From contig JAGLYE010000020.1 of NCBI GenBank assembly GCA_023132505.1, positions 1 through 13,244 on the forward strand: DNA of 13,244 nt, read 5' to 3'. Position numbers and translations under genes: made by a program. The notes under the pieces are model-generated. The model worked only from the letters and a program-made list of their open reading frames with translations. It did no database searches and had not been told where the DNA came from. The DNA comes from Bacteroidales bacterium. Its GTDB lineage: Bacteria; Bacteroidota; Bacteroidia; Bacteroidales; B18-G4. This document shows positions 6,201 through 13,244 of this stretch, piece after piece. The first letter of the stretch is position 1. The number at the start of each line of letters is the position of its first letter.

Positions 6201-8352
6201 ATGGAATTTTTGCAGATAATTCAATCCTGATATCTTCGGAGGAGGCTCCAACCAGGAAATCATAATTGCCCGGGGTAAGCACATATTCCTGTTTTCTAAT
6301 ATCCCAGCGTTTCATGAAATCAATGGAAATTGGGATGCTCACACTGATCGTTTCACCGGATGGGACAGTTATGCGTTTGAATCCAACCAGGGTCTTTATG
6401 GGATCCCGGGTTCCTGATACCGGATACCGGGTATAGATTTGGACTACTTCATCTCCAGATAACTGACTGGCATTCTTTATCTGCAGGTTCAGCACCAAAT
6501 GCTCTTTACCATCAATGGACTGATCTTCAAATCTTACATCAAGATATTCAAAGGTGCTGTACGACAAGCCATGCCCAAAGGGAAACTGCACCTCTCCTTC
6601 GAAAAAGCGGTATGTTCTTCCTTCCATGCTGTAATTATCGAAAGGAGGGAGGTCATCTGTGCTTTTGTAGAAGGTAAGCGGAAGACGTCCGGAAGGATTT
6701 ACATCGCCGAAAATAATGTCAGCCACAGCATTTCCTCCTTCCTCCCCGGGGTACCAGGCAAAGAGCAGCGCATCGGCTATCTCAGCCACTTCAGGCATGG
6801 CAATGGCGCTCCCTCCGGTAAGCACTACTACAAGCTTTTTATCACCGATCCTTTCTTTTAGCTTTCGGATATATTCTAGCTGGTTGGCCGGCAATTCAAT
6901 GCTGGTCCGGTCCCCGCCTTTGAGGTTCAGCATGGCATCGCCTTCTTCACCTTCAAGCAGCCTGTTTATGCCAACTACGGCAATTACGACATCCGCAAAA
7001 CCTGTATGCCAGAAGCCATAAAAAATGCTGTCGTTATTCAGCAACACGCCTTTAGTATGATCCACTGCAATAGCCGGGCCGGCATGACCAACGATACCCT
7101 CAAGTATGGTCACCATCTCCCCTGAATAGCCATTATAATTCCCTGCCAATGCAGAAAGATCCGCAGCCATGGGGCCTGTAACAAAGATGCCGTTGATGCT
7201 ATCCCTGTTCAATGGGAGGACACCATTGTTTTTGAGGAGAACGACGGATTTGACCGCAGCCTGCCTGGATAGTTCGCGGTGCCTGCTGCAATTCACAACG
7301 TCAGGCGGGATGGCTGCATAGGGATTGAGACTGTCAGGATCGAATAATCCAAGTTTAAAACGGGTTTTGAGCAGGGGTCTGAGTATTTGGTCAACATCTT
7401 CCTCATTGATCATGCCCAACAAAACCGCATCAGGAAGATATTTGTAAATGTAACCGCAATTCAGGTTCACGCCTGCCTTTGCAGCCATAGCCGCGGCCTG
7501 TGGACGTGTTTCAACCACTTTGTGACGTGCCCAGATGTCGTCGAGGGCCCAGCAATCAGAAACGATATGTCCGTCAAATCCATATTCATTTCGCAAGATA
7601 TCCTGCAACAGGAATGGGCTCCCGCAACAGGGTTCATCATAGGTCCGGTTATAGGCACACATCACAGCCTCAACATCAGCTTCCACAAGTTCCCTGAAAG
7701 CAGGGAGATAAGTCTCCCGGAAATCGATCTCGTCAGGGATGGCATTAAAGTGGTGACGCAAAGCTTCCGGACCACTATGGACCACATAATGCTTGGCACA
7801 GGCTGCCACTTTCAGGTAATTGGGGTCATCACCCTGAAGTCCTTTGACAAAAGCCTGACCTATCATAGTGGTCAGATAGGGGTCTTCGCCATAGGTTTCC
7901 TGTCCCCGGCCCCAGCGCGGGTCACGAAAAATATTGATGTTTGGAGACCAGAATGAAAGTCCCATGTTCTGTGCCCTATGCCCTTTTCTGACAGCAGCAT
8001 GGTGCTTGGCCCGGGCTTCATCGGAAATAGCTTCTGCTACCTGATTAATCAACTCAGGATCAAAAGTTGCCGCCAGACCGATGGCCTGTGGGAATACTGT
8101 AGCCTCACCGGCCCTGCCTACACCATGCAGGCATTCGCTCCACCAATTATACTCCGGTATGCCAAGCCTTTCTATGGCTGGGCTGTTGTAAAGCATCAGG
8201 GACGCTTTTTCTTCCAGACTGAGCTTTAAGATAAGGTCTTCTACCCTTAATTCCACTGCTACGGATGGATCCTGGTAGGGATAAGTATAGTTTTGAGAAT
8301 GGGATACGGTAAACAAAACCAGGAAACAGAAAAAAGCAAGAAATTGTTTCAT
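6199..8352 (-). CDS. Glycoside hydrolase family 3, beta-xylosidase-like
   Basis: An exported family 3 glycoside hydrolase of 717 residues, numbered from ATG at 8352; a TTG two codons earlier is a less likely start. A signal peptide spans about residues 1-19 with no lipobox, so the product is probably periplasmic. The TIM-barrel domain carries NWWSECLHGVGR (69-80), RWGRGQETYGEDP (146-158), KH (187-188) and VSDCWAL with the predicted nucleophile Asp266. The second alpha/beta domain carries LLEGEEGD (465-472), followed by KGGDRTSIELP, where the acid/base glutamate is expected (Glu467, 469 or 470). A fibronectin III-like domain ends the protein (about 590-710). The NWWSE, CCGSP and GGDRT motifs are those of GH3 xylosidase/arabinosidase-type enzymes, which remove single sugars from the non-reducing ends of oligosaccharides. 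It starts 11 bases after the upstream lipoprotein gene, so the two are almost certainly one operon. The exact sugar cannot be fixed from sequence. Confidence 0.92.
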   Translation of the reverse strand: MKQFLAFFCFLVLFTVSHSQNYTYPYQDPSVAVELRVEDLILKLSLEEKASLMLYNSPAIERLGIPEYNWWSECLHGVGRAGEATVFPQAIGLAATFDPELINQVAEAISDEARAKHHAAVRKGHRAQNMGLSFWSPNINIFRDPRWGRGQETYGEDPYLTTMIGQAFVKGLQGDDPNYLKVAACAKHYVVHSGPEALRHHFNAIPDEIDFRETYLPAFRELVEADVEAVMCAYNRTYDEPCCGSPFLLQDILRNEYGFDGHIVSDCWALDDIWARHKVVETRPQAAAMAAKAGVNLNCGYIYKYLPDAVLLGMINEEDVDQILRPLLKTRFKLGLFDPDSLNPYAAIPPDVVNCSRHRELSRQAAVKSVVLLKNNGVLPLNRDSINGIFVTGPMAADLSALAGNYNGYSGEMVTILEGIVGHAGPAIAVDHTKGVLLNNDSIFYGFWHTGFADVVIAVVGINRLLEGEEGDAMLNLKGGDRTSIELPANQLEYIRKLKERIGDKKLVVVLTGGSAIAMPEVAEIADALLFAWYPGEEGGNAVADIIFGDVNPSGRLPLTFYKSTDDLPPFDNYSMEGRTYRFFEGEVQFPFGHGLSYSTFEYLDVRFEDQSIDGKEHLVLNLQIKNASQLSGDEVVQIYTRYPVSGTRDPIKTLVGFKRITVPSGETISVSIPISIDFMKRWDIRKQEYVLTPGNYDFLVGASSEDIRIELSAKIP

Positions 8353-8363
8353 AAACAAGATTA

Positions 8364-10796
8364 TTATTGGTTATTTATTATTTCTGTTCCCCCCTTCAGT
8401 CTAAGCTCAAGCATCATCATCCCTTCATTCCCTATAAACTTGCACGAAATCTCTATATTATGGTCACCCGCAGGCACTTTTAATATGTTATTACCGAGGC
8501 TGATAGATTTGAGTAACTGCCATTCTGCGGAATAAACACTGGCAAAGGCACCATCATATTTAAGGTGTTCCCCTTCATTTAGCTTCACAGGGATGGTGAT
8601 CATCCTGTTGCCGCCAATTTCCAATTGGGGATTGATAATTATACCTTCTTTGGCAGTGATGATGAACTGTATAATTTGCTCACTTCCGGGATTATTAAAA
8701 TCCAGTGATGTTGTAAGTGGTTCACCGGGCTGTCTATGCTTGTTTTTGTGTTTTAAGCGAAAGGTATAAATCCTGCTGAGGTGTAACATTCCGTCGCCAT
8801 CCTCTTCCAGGTGAAATTCATTATTCACATCCTCCATTATAGCTTTCTGCTCCGCAGTAAACATCCCCTTCATACGGGCTTCTTCCCATAATGATATTGC
8901 AGCAAGGATATCATTAGTTAAGCCATTCTTTTCCAGGGCTTCATATGATGTCACGAAAGCATACCCTGCATTAAAAGCTGCTGAACGGGCAAGGAGCCAT
9001 TCAATATCTTCAATGCTGGTTTCGGGTTTCATCAAAAACCATCCAAGCATATTCGGGATATAATTACGGTCGAAATATTTCTGATTTTTCAGGCGGTATT
9101 CGGTCTGGCTTTCCCTGAAGCCGGCATACCAGGGTTCTCCCCAGTTCATGCGGGTAAAAATATGCCAAAAGTAGTGGGATGAGCGGCTCGCATCGGCAAT
9201 ATAATGTGACCTGATATTATCATCCAGCTTGTTGAACCATGTGGAGGTAAACAGGATCTCACCATAATTGCCCAGGCCGGTTGAGCGGCATCCCTCCAGC
9301 CCGTCGAAAGAGATCTGCCTTACACCGGTTTCATTGTAAAGATTTGCAATGTTCTCCGCTATTTCAGATGTTAATTCCGGGTTGGATAAGAAAACCTTAT
9401 AGACATGGTCGGCCAGTTTGAATATGGTGTCTTCTTCATGATGAGCAGATGCCCGGGTCTTAAAAGCGCCGCGCTGACAGTCAAGCAGGACCCATGGGGC
9501 CGTTTCACTCACAGCAGCATAACGGATTATCTCCTCACCAATGCGCACGGCCTTCAGATAATTGTTGCGGAACTGATTGAATCTGGAAGGATCTTCTATT
9601 ATGATCTCCTTATCGGCGGGGCCAATGGGGTTTTCGATAAAGGAATAACCTACTTCAGCCAGTCGTGGGTCAGGTATGGGTGTTACATAGGCATCATTGG
9701 TGGTAATGAAATTGGAAAGTGTATGCAGGCCAAGCGAGATACCTTTGGCGTCGGCTTGTTCTACGCAGTTTTTGAGGCTTTTTCTTCCCTCCGGGAAAAA
9801 TGCCTTTTTCAATTCGAAATGTCCCCAGGTTTCAAAAGGGCCAGAATGATACAGGTATTTGAGTCCGGCCTGCTCTGTATATGCCAGTGCCTTCTCAAAA
9901 TCTTTTTCCCCAAAACCCATGATCATATATGCCGATGATGCTTCCGGTGCTGTTTTGCTCCATTGCCCGTGTAATTCAGGGTGGGGCAGGCCTTCATTAA
10001 TTTCAATTTCTGCAATGCCCATGAGCACCTTGTCGGGTGGGCAGCCAAAAATGGCAATAGAAGATCCGATCAGCCCATTGTCATCATAAGCCCTGATAAT
10101 GTAATTGTCATAACCCCAGTTAGTCACAGAACGGTCTTCGTAGCGGTTGCGGCAATAGGCATGCAGTGCACTGCCTCCCTCAACAGGGCGGGCAGCTTCA
10201 ATGCGGTATAATGTGTTGGCAATACCACCTTTTTTAAGATCAGAATAATCCTGCTGGTCGAAATAATCTATCTCGGGCATCACATCATTTTCCAGCCAGG
10301 GAAAACCCCCCAGGGTTTTGGGGTTGAGGGACTGAATGCCAATGGCAAATTCACTGTTTCTGACAACCCCAACCGTTTCCCCAATGGTTTCGACAATATT
10401 TGTATATATCGGCCCCCAGATGATCAGGTCAGGTTTTGTTTCTGAGTAAATGTTATTCAATTCAAAGGAAAGGTATTTCTTATGTTGGATTACCTTAACC
10501 TTAACTTCTATATCTTCGGGGAAATAGAAATATAGCATATTCTCTTCATGGCGGTAATCCATTGACTGTGGCCGGAGAACCTTCCCGCCGAAACGCATTT
10601 GAATGAGGTATGTAGCTGAGTCGGCAAGCAGGTAATCACCTCCCTTATCAAGGTCGTACAGCTGGGTGATCATAGCGGTTTTATCCATGTTGATACCAAG
10701 ATCGCCGGCAATGAATTCATAGTCGTCATCGAAAATGGTACAAGCGTTCAGAAACAATAAAAAGAAAAATAAGGAGGGAAATAATGATTTTTTCAT
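8364..10796 (-). CDS. Surface-type lipoprotein, probable TIM-barrel glycosidase of unrecognised family
   Basis: An 810-residue lipoprotein. The signal sequence ends in a lipobox LNAC with Cys19, followed by TIFDDD; acidic residues just after the cysteine are typical of Bacteroidota lipoproteins sent to the cell surface. Residues about 25-290 look beta-rich, like a sugar-binding sandwich. About 290-640 alternate strands and helices like a TIM barrel, with GLKYLYHSGPFETWG (311-325), GISLGLHTLSNF (352-363), LLDCQRGAFKTRASAHH (437-453) and ISFDGLEGCRSTG (495-507). About 670-800 are beta-rich again. Asp498 in SFDGLEG sits where strand-end catalytic acids lie in clan D-like alpha-glycosidases, so it is my first guess for the active site, along with Glu501 and Asp439. 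I cannot name a CAZy family. As first gene of an operon with a GH3 enzyme, it probably makes the first cut on a shared polysaccharide. It could instead be a non-catalytic binding protein. Confidence 0.75.
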   Translation of the reverse strand: MKKSLFPSLFFFLLFLNACTIFDDDYEFIAGDLGINMDKTAMITQLYDLDKGGDYLLADSATYLIQMRFGGKVLRPQSMDYRHEENMLYFYFPEDIEVKVKVIQHKKYLSFELNNIYSETKPDLIIWGPIYTNIVETIGETVGVVRNSEFAIGIQSLNPKTLGGFPWLENDVMPEIDYFDQQDYSDLKKGGIANTLYRIEAARPVEGGSALHAYCRNRYEDRSVTNWGYDNYIIRAYDDNGLIGSSIAIFGCPPDKVLMGIAEIEINEGLPHPELHGQWSKTAPEASSAYMIMGFGEKDFEKALAYTEQAGLKYLYHSGPFETWGHFELKKAFFPEGRKSLKNCVEQADAKGISLGLHTLSNFITTNDAYVTPIPDPRLAEVGYSFIENPIGPADKEIIIEDPSRFNQFRNNYLKAVRIGEEIIRYAAVSETAPWVLLDCQRGAFKTRASAHHEEDTIFKLADHVYKVFLSNPELTSEIAENIANLYNETGVRQISFDGLEGCRSTGLGNYGEILFTSTWFNKLDDNIRSHYIADASRSSHYFWHIFTRMNWGEPWYAGFRESQTEYRLKNQKYFDRNYIPNMLGWFLMKPETSIEDIEWLLARSAAFNAGYAFVTSYEALEKNGLTNDILAAISLWEEARMKGMFTAEQKAIMEDVNNEFHLEEDGDGMLHLSRIYTFRLKHKNKHRQPGEPLTTSLDFNNPGSEQIIQFIITAKEGIIINPQLEIGGNRMITIPVKLNEGEHLKYDGAFASVYSAEWQLLKSISLGNNILKVPAGDHNIEISCKFIGNEGMMMLELRLKGGTEIINNQ

Positions 10797-10840
10797 ATTG
10801 AATGGTTTTGAAAGGTAAATGTAAGAATTACATGTAAATT

Positions 10841-10848
10841 CAAAAATA
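10841..10848 (-). promoter_or_regulatory. Candidate -7 element for the lipoprotein-GH3 operon
   Basis: On the minus strand this reads TATTTTTG, an exact match to TAnnTTTG, 45 bases before the ATG at 10796. Initiation would fall near 10835, leaving a leader of about 40 bases. No convincing TTTG lies about 20 bases further upstream. The position is right for the operon's promoter, but the matched word is short. Confidence 0.45.
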
Positions 10849-10977
10849 ATGGGAAAGAACGGCAGGGTTAAGACCCATGTTATGGATAGAAATATGATCA
10901 GAAAGTTTCCCTATGACTTCGGACAAGAGTTTTTTTACCGGGAATCGGTAAAGTGTATGCCGGGTTATGAGGATTAA

Positions 10978-12498
10978 TTATTCTTTTATTCTTGTACTGA
11001 TAATTGATGCGATCTCTTCAATTATTATCCTATCCTGTTTCATGCTGTCGCGTTCGCGGATTGTAACAGTATTGTCTTCCAGGGTTTGGTGATCAACCGT
11101 AATGCAATATGGGGTTCCAATGGCATCCTGACGGCGGTACCGGCGGCCAATGGCATCCTTTTCATCATACTGACACATGAAATCTGTTTTCAGGCTGTCA
11201 AATATCTCACGGGCCTTATTTGGCATCCCGTCTTTTTTTACAAGAGGCAGAACGGCTACTTTGATCGGTGCAAGAACAGGAAGAAGTTTCATAACAATAC
11301 GTTCAGAGCCATCATCAAGCTTTTCTTCTGTAAAAGCATTGCTGAGTATGGCCAGGAAAGTCCTGTCAAGGCCAAGGGATGTTTCCACTACATAAGGTAC
11401 GTAGCTTTGATCCAGCTCAGGGTCAAAGTATTGTAGTTTTTTCCCGGAGTATTCCTGGTGTGCGTTCAAATCGAAATCTGTACGGGAATGTATCCCTTCC
11501 AGTTCTTTAAATCCAATTGGGAAATCAAACTCTATATCCGTAGCGGCATTGGCATAATGTGCTAACTTATCGTGGTCATGAAAACGATATTTCTCTGCCG
11601 GGATTCCCATGGAGAGATGCCATTTCATGCGTTCTTCCTTCCAGTATTCAAACCATTTGAGCTCTTCTCCCGGGCGTACAAAAAACTGCATTTCCATTTG
11701 CTCGAATTCACGCATGCGGAAGATAAATTGACGTGCTACGATCTCATTTCTGAAAGCCTTGCCGATCTGAGCAATTCCGAAAGGTACCTTCATCCTGCCT
11801 GATTTCATTACGTTCAGGAAGTTCACGAATATACCTTGAGCCGTTTCAGGACGGAGATATATTTCGCTTGCTCCTTCTGAAAGAGAGCCCATCTGAGTGG
11901 CAAACATAAGGTTGAACTGGCGTACATCTGTCCAATCCCGGGAGCCCGAAACCGGGCAGGCAATTTCCAGATCCTCGATCAAGGTTTTTATCCCGGCCAG
12001 GTCGTTGTTATCCATGGCGGTATAAAGGCGCTTTTTGATATCTTCGATTTTTTCCTTATAACCTGCAACCCTCGGGTTGGTTGTGATGAACTGCTGTTCA
12101 TCGAAGCTCTCGCCAAAACGTTTGGCTGCTTTGGTCACCTCTTTGGCGATCTTTCCCTCGATCTTGCTTATTTGGTCCTCGACAAGCATATCAGCGCGGT
12201 AACGCTTCTTAGAACCTTTGTTGTCGATCATAGGATCATTAAAAGCATCCACATGACCTGAAGCTTTCCAGACTGTCGGATGCATAAAAATGGCTGTATC
12301 CACACCAAGGATGTTTTCATGATGCTGCACCATGGCCTTCCACCAATATGCCTTGATATTGTTTTTCAACTCCACACCATATTGACCGTAATCATAAACG
12401 GCACTCAATCCGTCATAGATCTCACTCGATGGAAAAACAAACCCATACTCTTTAGCATGGGAAATCACTTTTTTGAAAATATCTTCGTTGTTTGCCAT
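10978..12498 (-). CDS. glyS: Glycyl-tRNA synthetase (single-chain, class II)
   Basis: GlyRS charges tRNA-Gly with glycine in the cytoplasm. At 506 residues this is the homodimeric type shared with eukaryotes and archaea, not the alpha2beta2 type of E. coli. The start ATG at 12498 begins MANNEDIFKKVISHAKEYGF, the usual N-terminus. An upstream GTG at 12564 would add 22 atypical residues. Seen in order: GFVFPSSEIYDG (19-30), an insertion domain about 80-180, LRPETAQGIFVNF (215-227), class II motif 2 with FRNEI (249-253) and REFEQME (263-269), motif 3 with GLDRTF (376-381), and the C-terminal anticodon-binding domain (about 410-500, with IGRRYRRQDAIGTPYCITVD). All landmarks are intact. It lies 74 bases downstream of pth and may be co-transcribed with it. 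No terminator with a T-run is visible after its stop. Confidence 0.97.
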   Translation of the reverse strand: MANNEDIFKKVISHAKEYGFVFPSSEIYDGLSAVYDYGQYGVELKNNIKAYWWKAMVQHHENILGVDTAIFMHPTVWKASGHVDAFNDPMIDNKGSKKRYRADMLVEDQISKIEGKIAKEVTKAAKRFGESFDEQQFITTNPRVAGYKEKIEDIKKRLYTAMDNNDLAGIKTLIEDLEIACPVSGSRDWTDVRQFNLMFATQMGSLSEGASEIYLRPETAQGIFVNFLNVMKSGRMKVPFGIAQIGKAFRNEIVARQFIFRMREFEQMEMQFFVRPGEELKWFEYWKEERMKWHLSMGIPAEKYRFHDHDKLAHYANAATDIEFDFPIGFKELEGIHSRTDFDLNAHQEYSGKKLQYFDPELDQSYVPYVVETSLGLDRTFLAILSNAFTEEKLDDGSERIVMKLLPVLAPIKVAVLPLVKKDGMPNKAREIFDSLKTDFMCQYDEKDAIGRRYRRQDAIGTPYCITVDHQTLEDNTVTIRERDSMKQDRIIIEEIASIISTRIKE

Positions 12499-12557
12499 GC
12501 TGTAAAAATAATAATTTATGTGTTGGGTGTCCTGCCAAAGCTTTGCTCTGCATACTG

Positions 12558-12571
12558 TCAGCACTCAGCAC
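12558..12571. repeat. Tandem 7-bp repeat in the pth-glyS gap
   Basis: Two perfect adjacent copies of TCAGCAC (12558-12564 and 12565-12571) lie just after the pth stop codon. This is another short phrase-like intergenic repeat, of different sequence from those at 1244-1302. A perfect 10-bp palindrome CAAAGCTTTG sits nearby at 12536-12545. No function is apparent. Confidence 0.5.
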
Positions 12572-12572
12572 C

Positions 12573-13136
12573 CTACTTGTTATTAAAGTCTGTCATTGTC
12601 ATATCAATTCCCCGTACAACAAAACTCTTTACCATCTCTATTGCGGTTTTCATTTTTGGGATCATGATCTTTTCCTCTTCGGTGGTCCATTTGCTAAGAA
12701 CATAATCAGATTGGTATCCCTTCGAAAATTCATTTCCAATACCAATCCTCAGACGGGGAAAGGCTTCCGTTCCGAGGGTCATAATGATGTTTTCGAGACC
12801 GTTATGACCACCGTCACCACCTTTTTTGCGCATGCGCAGACTGCCTGCCGCAAGGGCAATATCATCAGTGATAATCAGGATTCGTTCAGCAGGGATGTTT
12901 TCTTTTTCCATCCAGTATCTGACTGCCTTCCCGCTTAGGTTCATAAAGGTAGCGGGCTTGATAACCACAAGGATCTTGCCCCTGTACCTTATTTTGGTAA
13001 CAGAAGCATAGCGTTCAGACTTAAACTCGGCCTCTGCTTCCTGTGCCAGGGCATCCGCAGCAATAAAACCGATATTATGCCTGGTATTGGCATATTCATC
13101 TCCGATGTTTCCCAGTCCTGTGATCAGGTACTTCAT
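12573..13136 (-). CDS. pth: Peptidyl-tRNA hydrolase
   Basis: Pth frees tRNA from peptidyl-tRNA that has dropped off the ribosome. The protein has 187 residues, a normal length for the bacterial enzyme. The start MKYLITGLGNIGDEYANTRH is canonical. The catalytic His20 lies in NTRHNIGF, at the same number as in E. coli. The other active-site residues are also visible: Asn10, Asn66 (FMNLSG), Asp91 or Asp92 (ITDDIAL) and Asn112 in GGHNGL. The C-terminal helix that closes the active site follows. The gene is upstream of glyS on the same strand, pairing two translation genes. Upstream, 13137-13244 carries only the inverted repeat described separately, so a clear promoter cannot be placed. Confidence 0.97.
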   Translation of the reverse strand: MKYLITGLGNIGDEYANTRHNIGFIAADALAQEAEAEFKSERYASVTKIRYRGKILVVIKPATFMNLSGKAVRYWMEKENIPAERILIITDDIALAAGSLRMRKKGGDGGHNGLENIIMTLGTEAFPRLRIGIGNEFSKGYQSDYVLSKWTTEEEKIMIPKMKTAIEMVKSFVVRGIDMTMTDFNNK

Positions 13137-13163
13137 ATGACAAAGGTAATAATATAGGGTAAA

Positions 13164-13228
13164 GGGTTCAGGGTGCAGGGTTCAGGGGGAAATAATATCC
13201 TTGTACCCTGACCCCTGCACCCTGAACC
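13164..13228. repeat. Long GC-rich inverted repeat made of the GGGTTCAGGG word
   Basis: The left arm 13165-13187 and the right arm 13206-13228 are reverse complements over 23 bases with one mismatch (13181 against 13212), around an 18-base AT-rich loop. The left arm is itself two copies of a 14-bp unit starting GGGTTCAGGG (13164 and 13178). That is the reverse complement of the CCCTGAACCC word found twice, also at 14-bp period, at 1276-1302. As RNA it would form a very stable hairpin. It is not followed by a clean T-run on either strand, so it is not a standard terminator. It sits upstream of pth and may continue beyond the window edge. Confidence 0.75.
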
Positions 13229-13244
13229 TGCAAAAAATGCACCC

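Noticed and set aside
7387..7956. Plus-strand 189-codon frame inside the GH3 gene
   Set aside because: It lies opposite the conserved GH3 catalytic motifs and resembles no family; the antisense frame is open by chance.
8353..8358. TTG start for the GH3 gene, two codons before the ATG at 8352
   Set aside because: It adds only two residues, and ATG at 8352 gives a normal signal peptide; TTG is a rare start.
10934..10952. Perfect 7-bp inverted repeat TTTACCG/CGGTAAA after glyS as a terminator
   Set aside because: On the minus strand the hairpin is followed by A residues, not T; the T-run lies on the wrong side for either strand.
12499..12564. GTG start extending glyS by 22 residues
   Set aside because: The extension runs through the TCAGCAC repeat and does not resemble GlyRS; the ATG at 12498 gives the canonical N-terminus.
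13141..13148. TACCTTTG on the minus strand as a pth promoter
   Set aside because: It matches TAnnTTTG but ends four bases before the ATG, so initiation would fall at or inside the gene; there is no -33 box.

Overview
This window looks like a piece of a Bacteroidota chromosome, probably of the marine or sediment Bacteroidales/Marinilabiliales type. Several things point there. There is a very large secreted protease ending in a type IX secretion sorting domain. There is a lipoprotein with an acidic stretch just after its lipidated cysteine. The candidate promoters have the TAnnTTTG shape, and the starts I checked lack a clear Shine-Dalgarno sequence. The intergenic DNA carries low-complexity, phrase-like repeats. 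Genus cannot be set from the sequence alone.

Layout. Positions 1-1035 (minus strand) hold a three-gene toxin-antitoxin operon of the HipBST type: an XRE repressor (hipB), a stand-alone HipA N-terminal subdomain (hipS) and the start of the kinase toxin (hipT), which runs off the left edge. Both gene junctions are 4-base ATGA overlaps. Upstream are three copies of a 14-bp near-palindrome spaced exactly 61 bp apart, likely the repressor's operators. Positions 1069-1562 are non-coding: hip control region, a C/T-rich repeat tract, then the promoter and roughly 145-base leader of the next gene. Positions 1563-6152 (plus) encode a 1529-residue subtilisin-like protease with PKD and MAM-like modules and a T9SS tail, closed by a strong hairpin terminator at 6171-6200.

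Positions 6199-10796 (minus) form a two-gene carbohydrate operon. A surface-type lipoprotein, probably a TIM-barrel glycosidase of a family I cannot name, comes first. Eleven bases later comes a family 3 glycoside hydrolase resembling beta-xylosidases. Positions 10978-13136 (minus) hold two housekeeping genes in the order pth then glyS: peptidyl-tRNA hydrolase and the single-chain class II glycyl-tRNA synthetase. The right edge carries a long, nearly perfect inverted repeat built from the same CCCTGAACCC word seen near 1280.

How the parts work together. The lipoprotein and the family 3 enzyme plausibly act in turn on a plant- or algal-type glycan, the first at the cell surface and the second on released oligosaccharides; no SusC/SusD pair is visible. 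The protease is predicted to be exported separately through T9SS. Pth and GlyRS both serve translation. The hip operon is a self-contained accessory module. The best candidates for something undescribed are the evenly spaced operator array of the hip operon and the unclassified lipoprotein enzyme.
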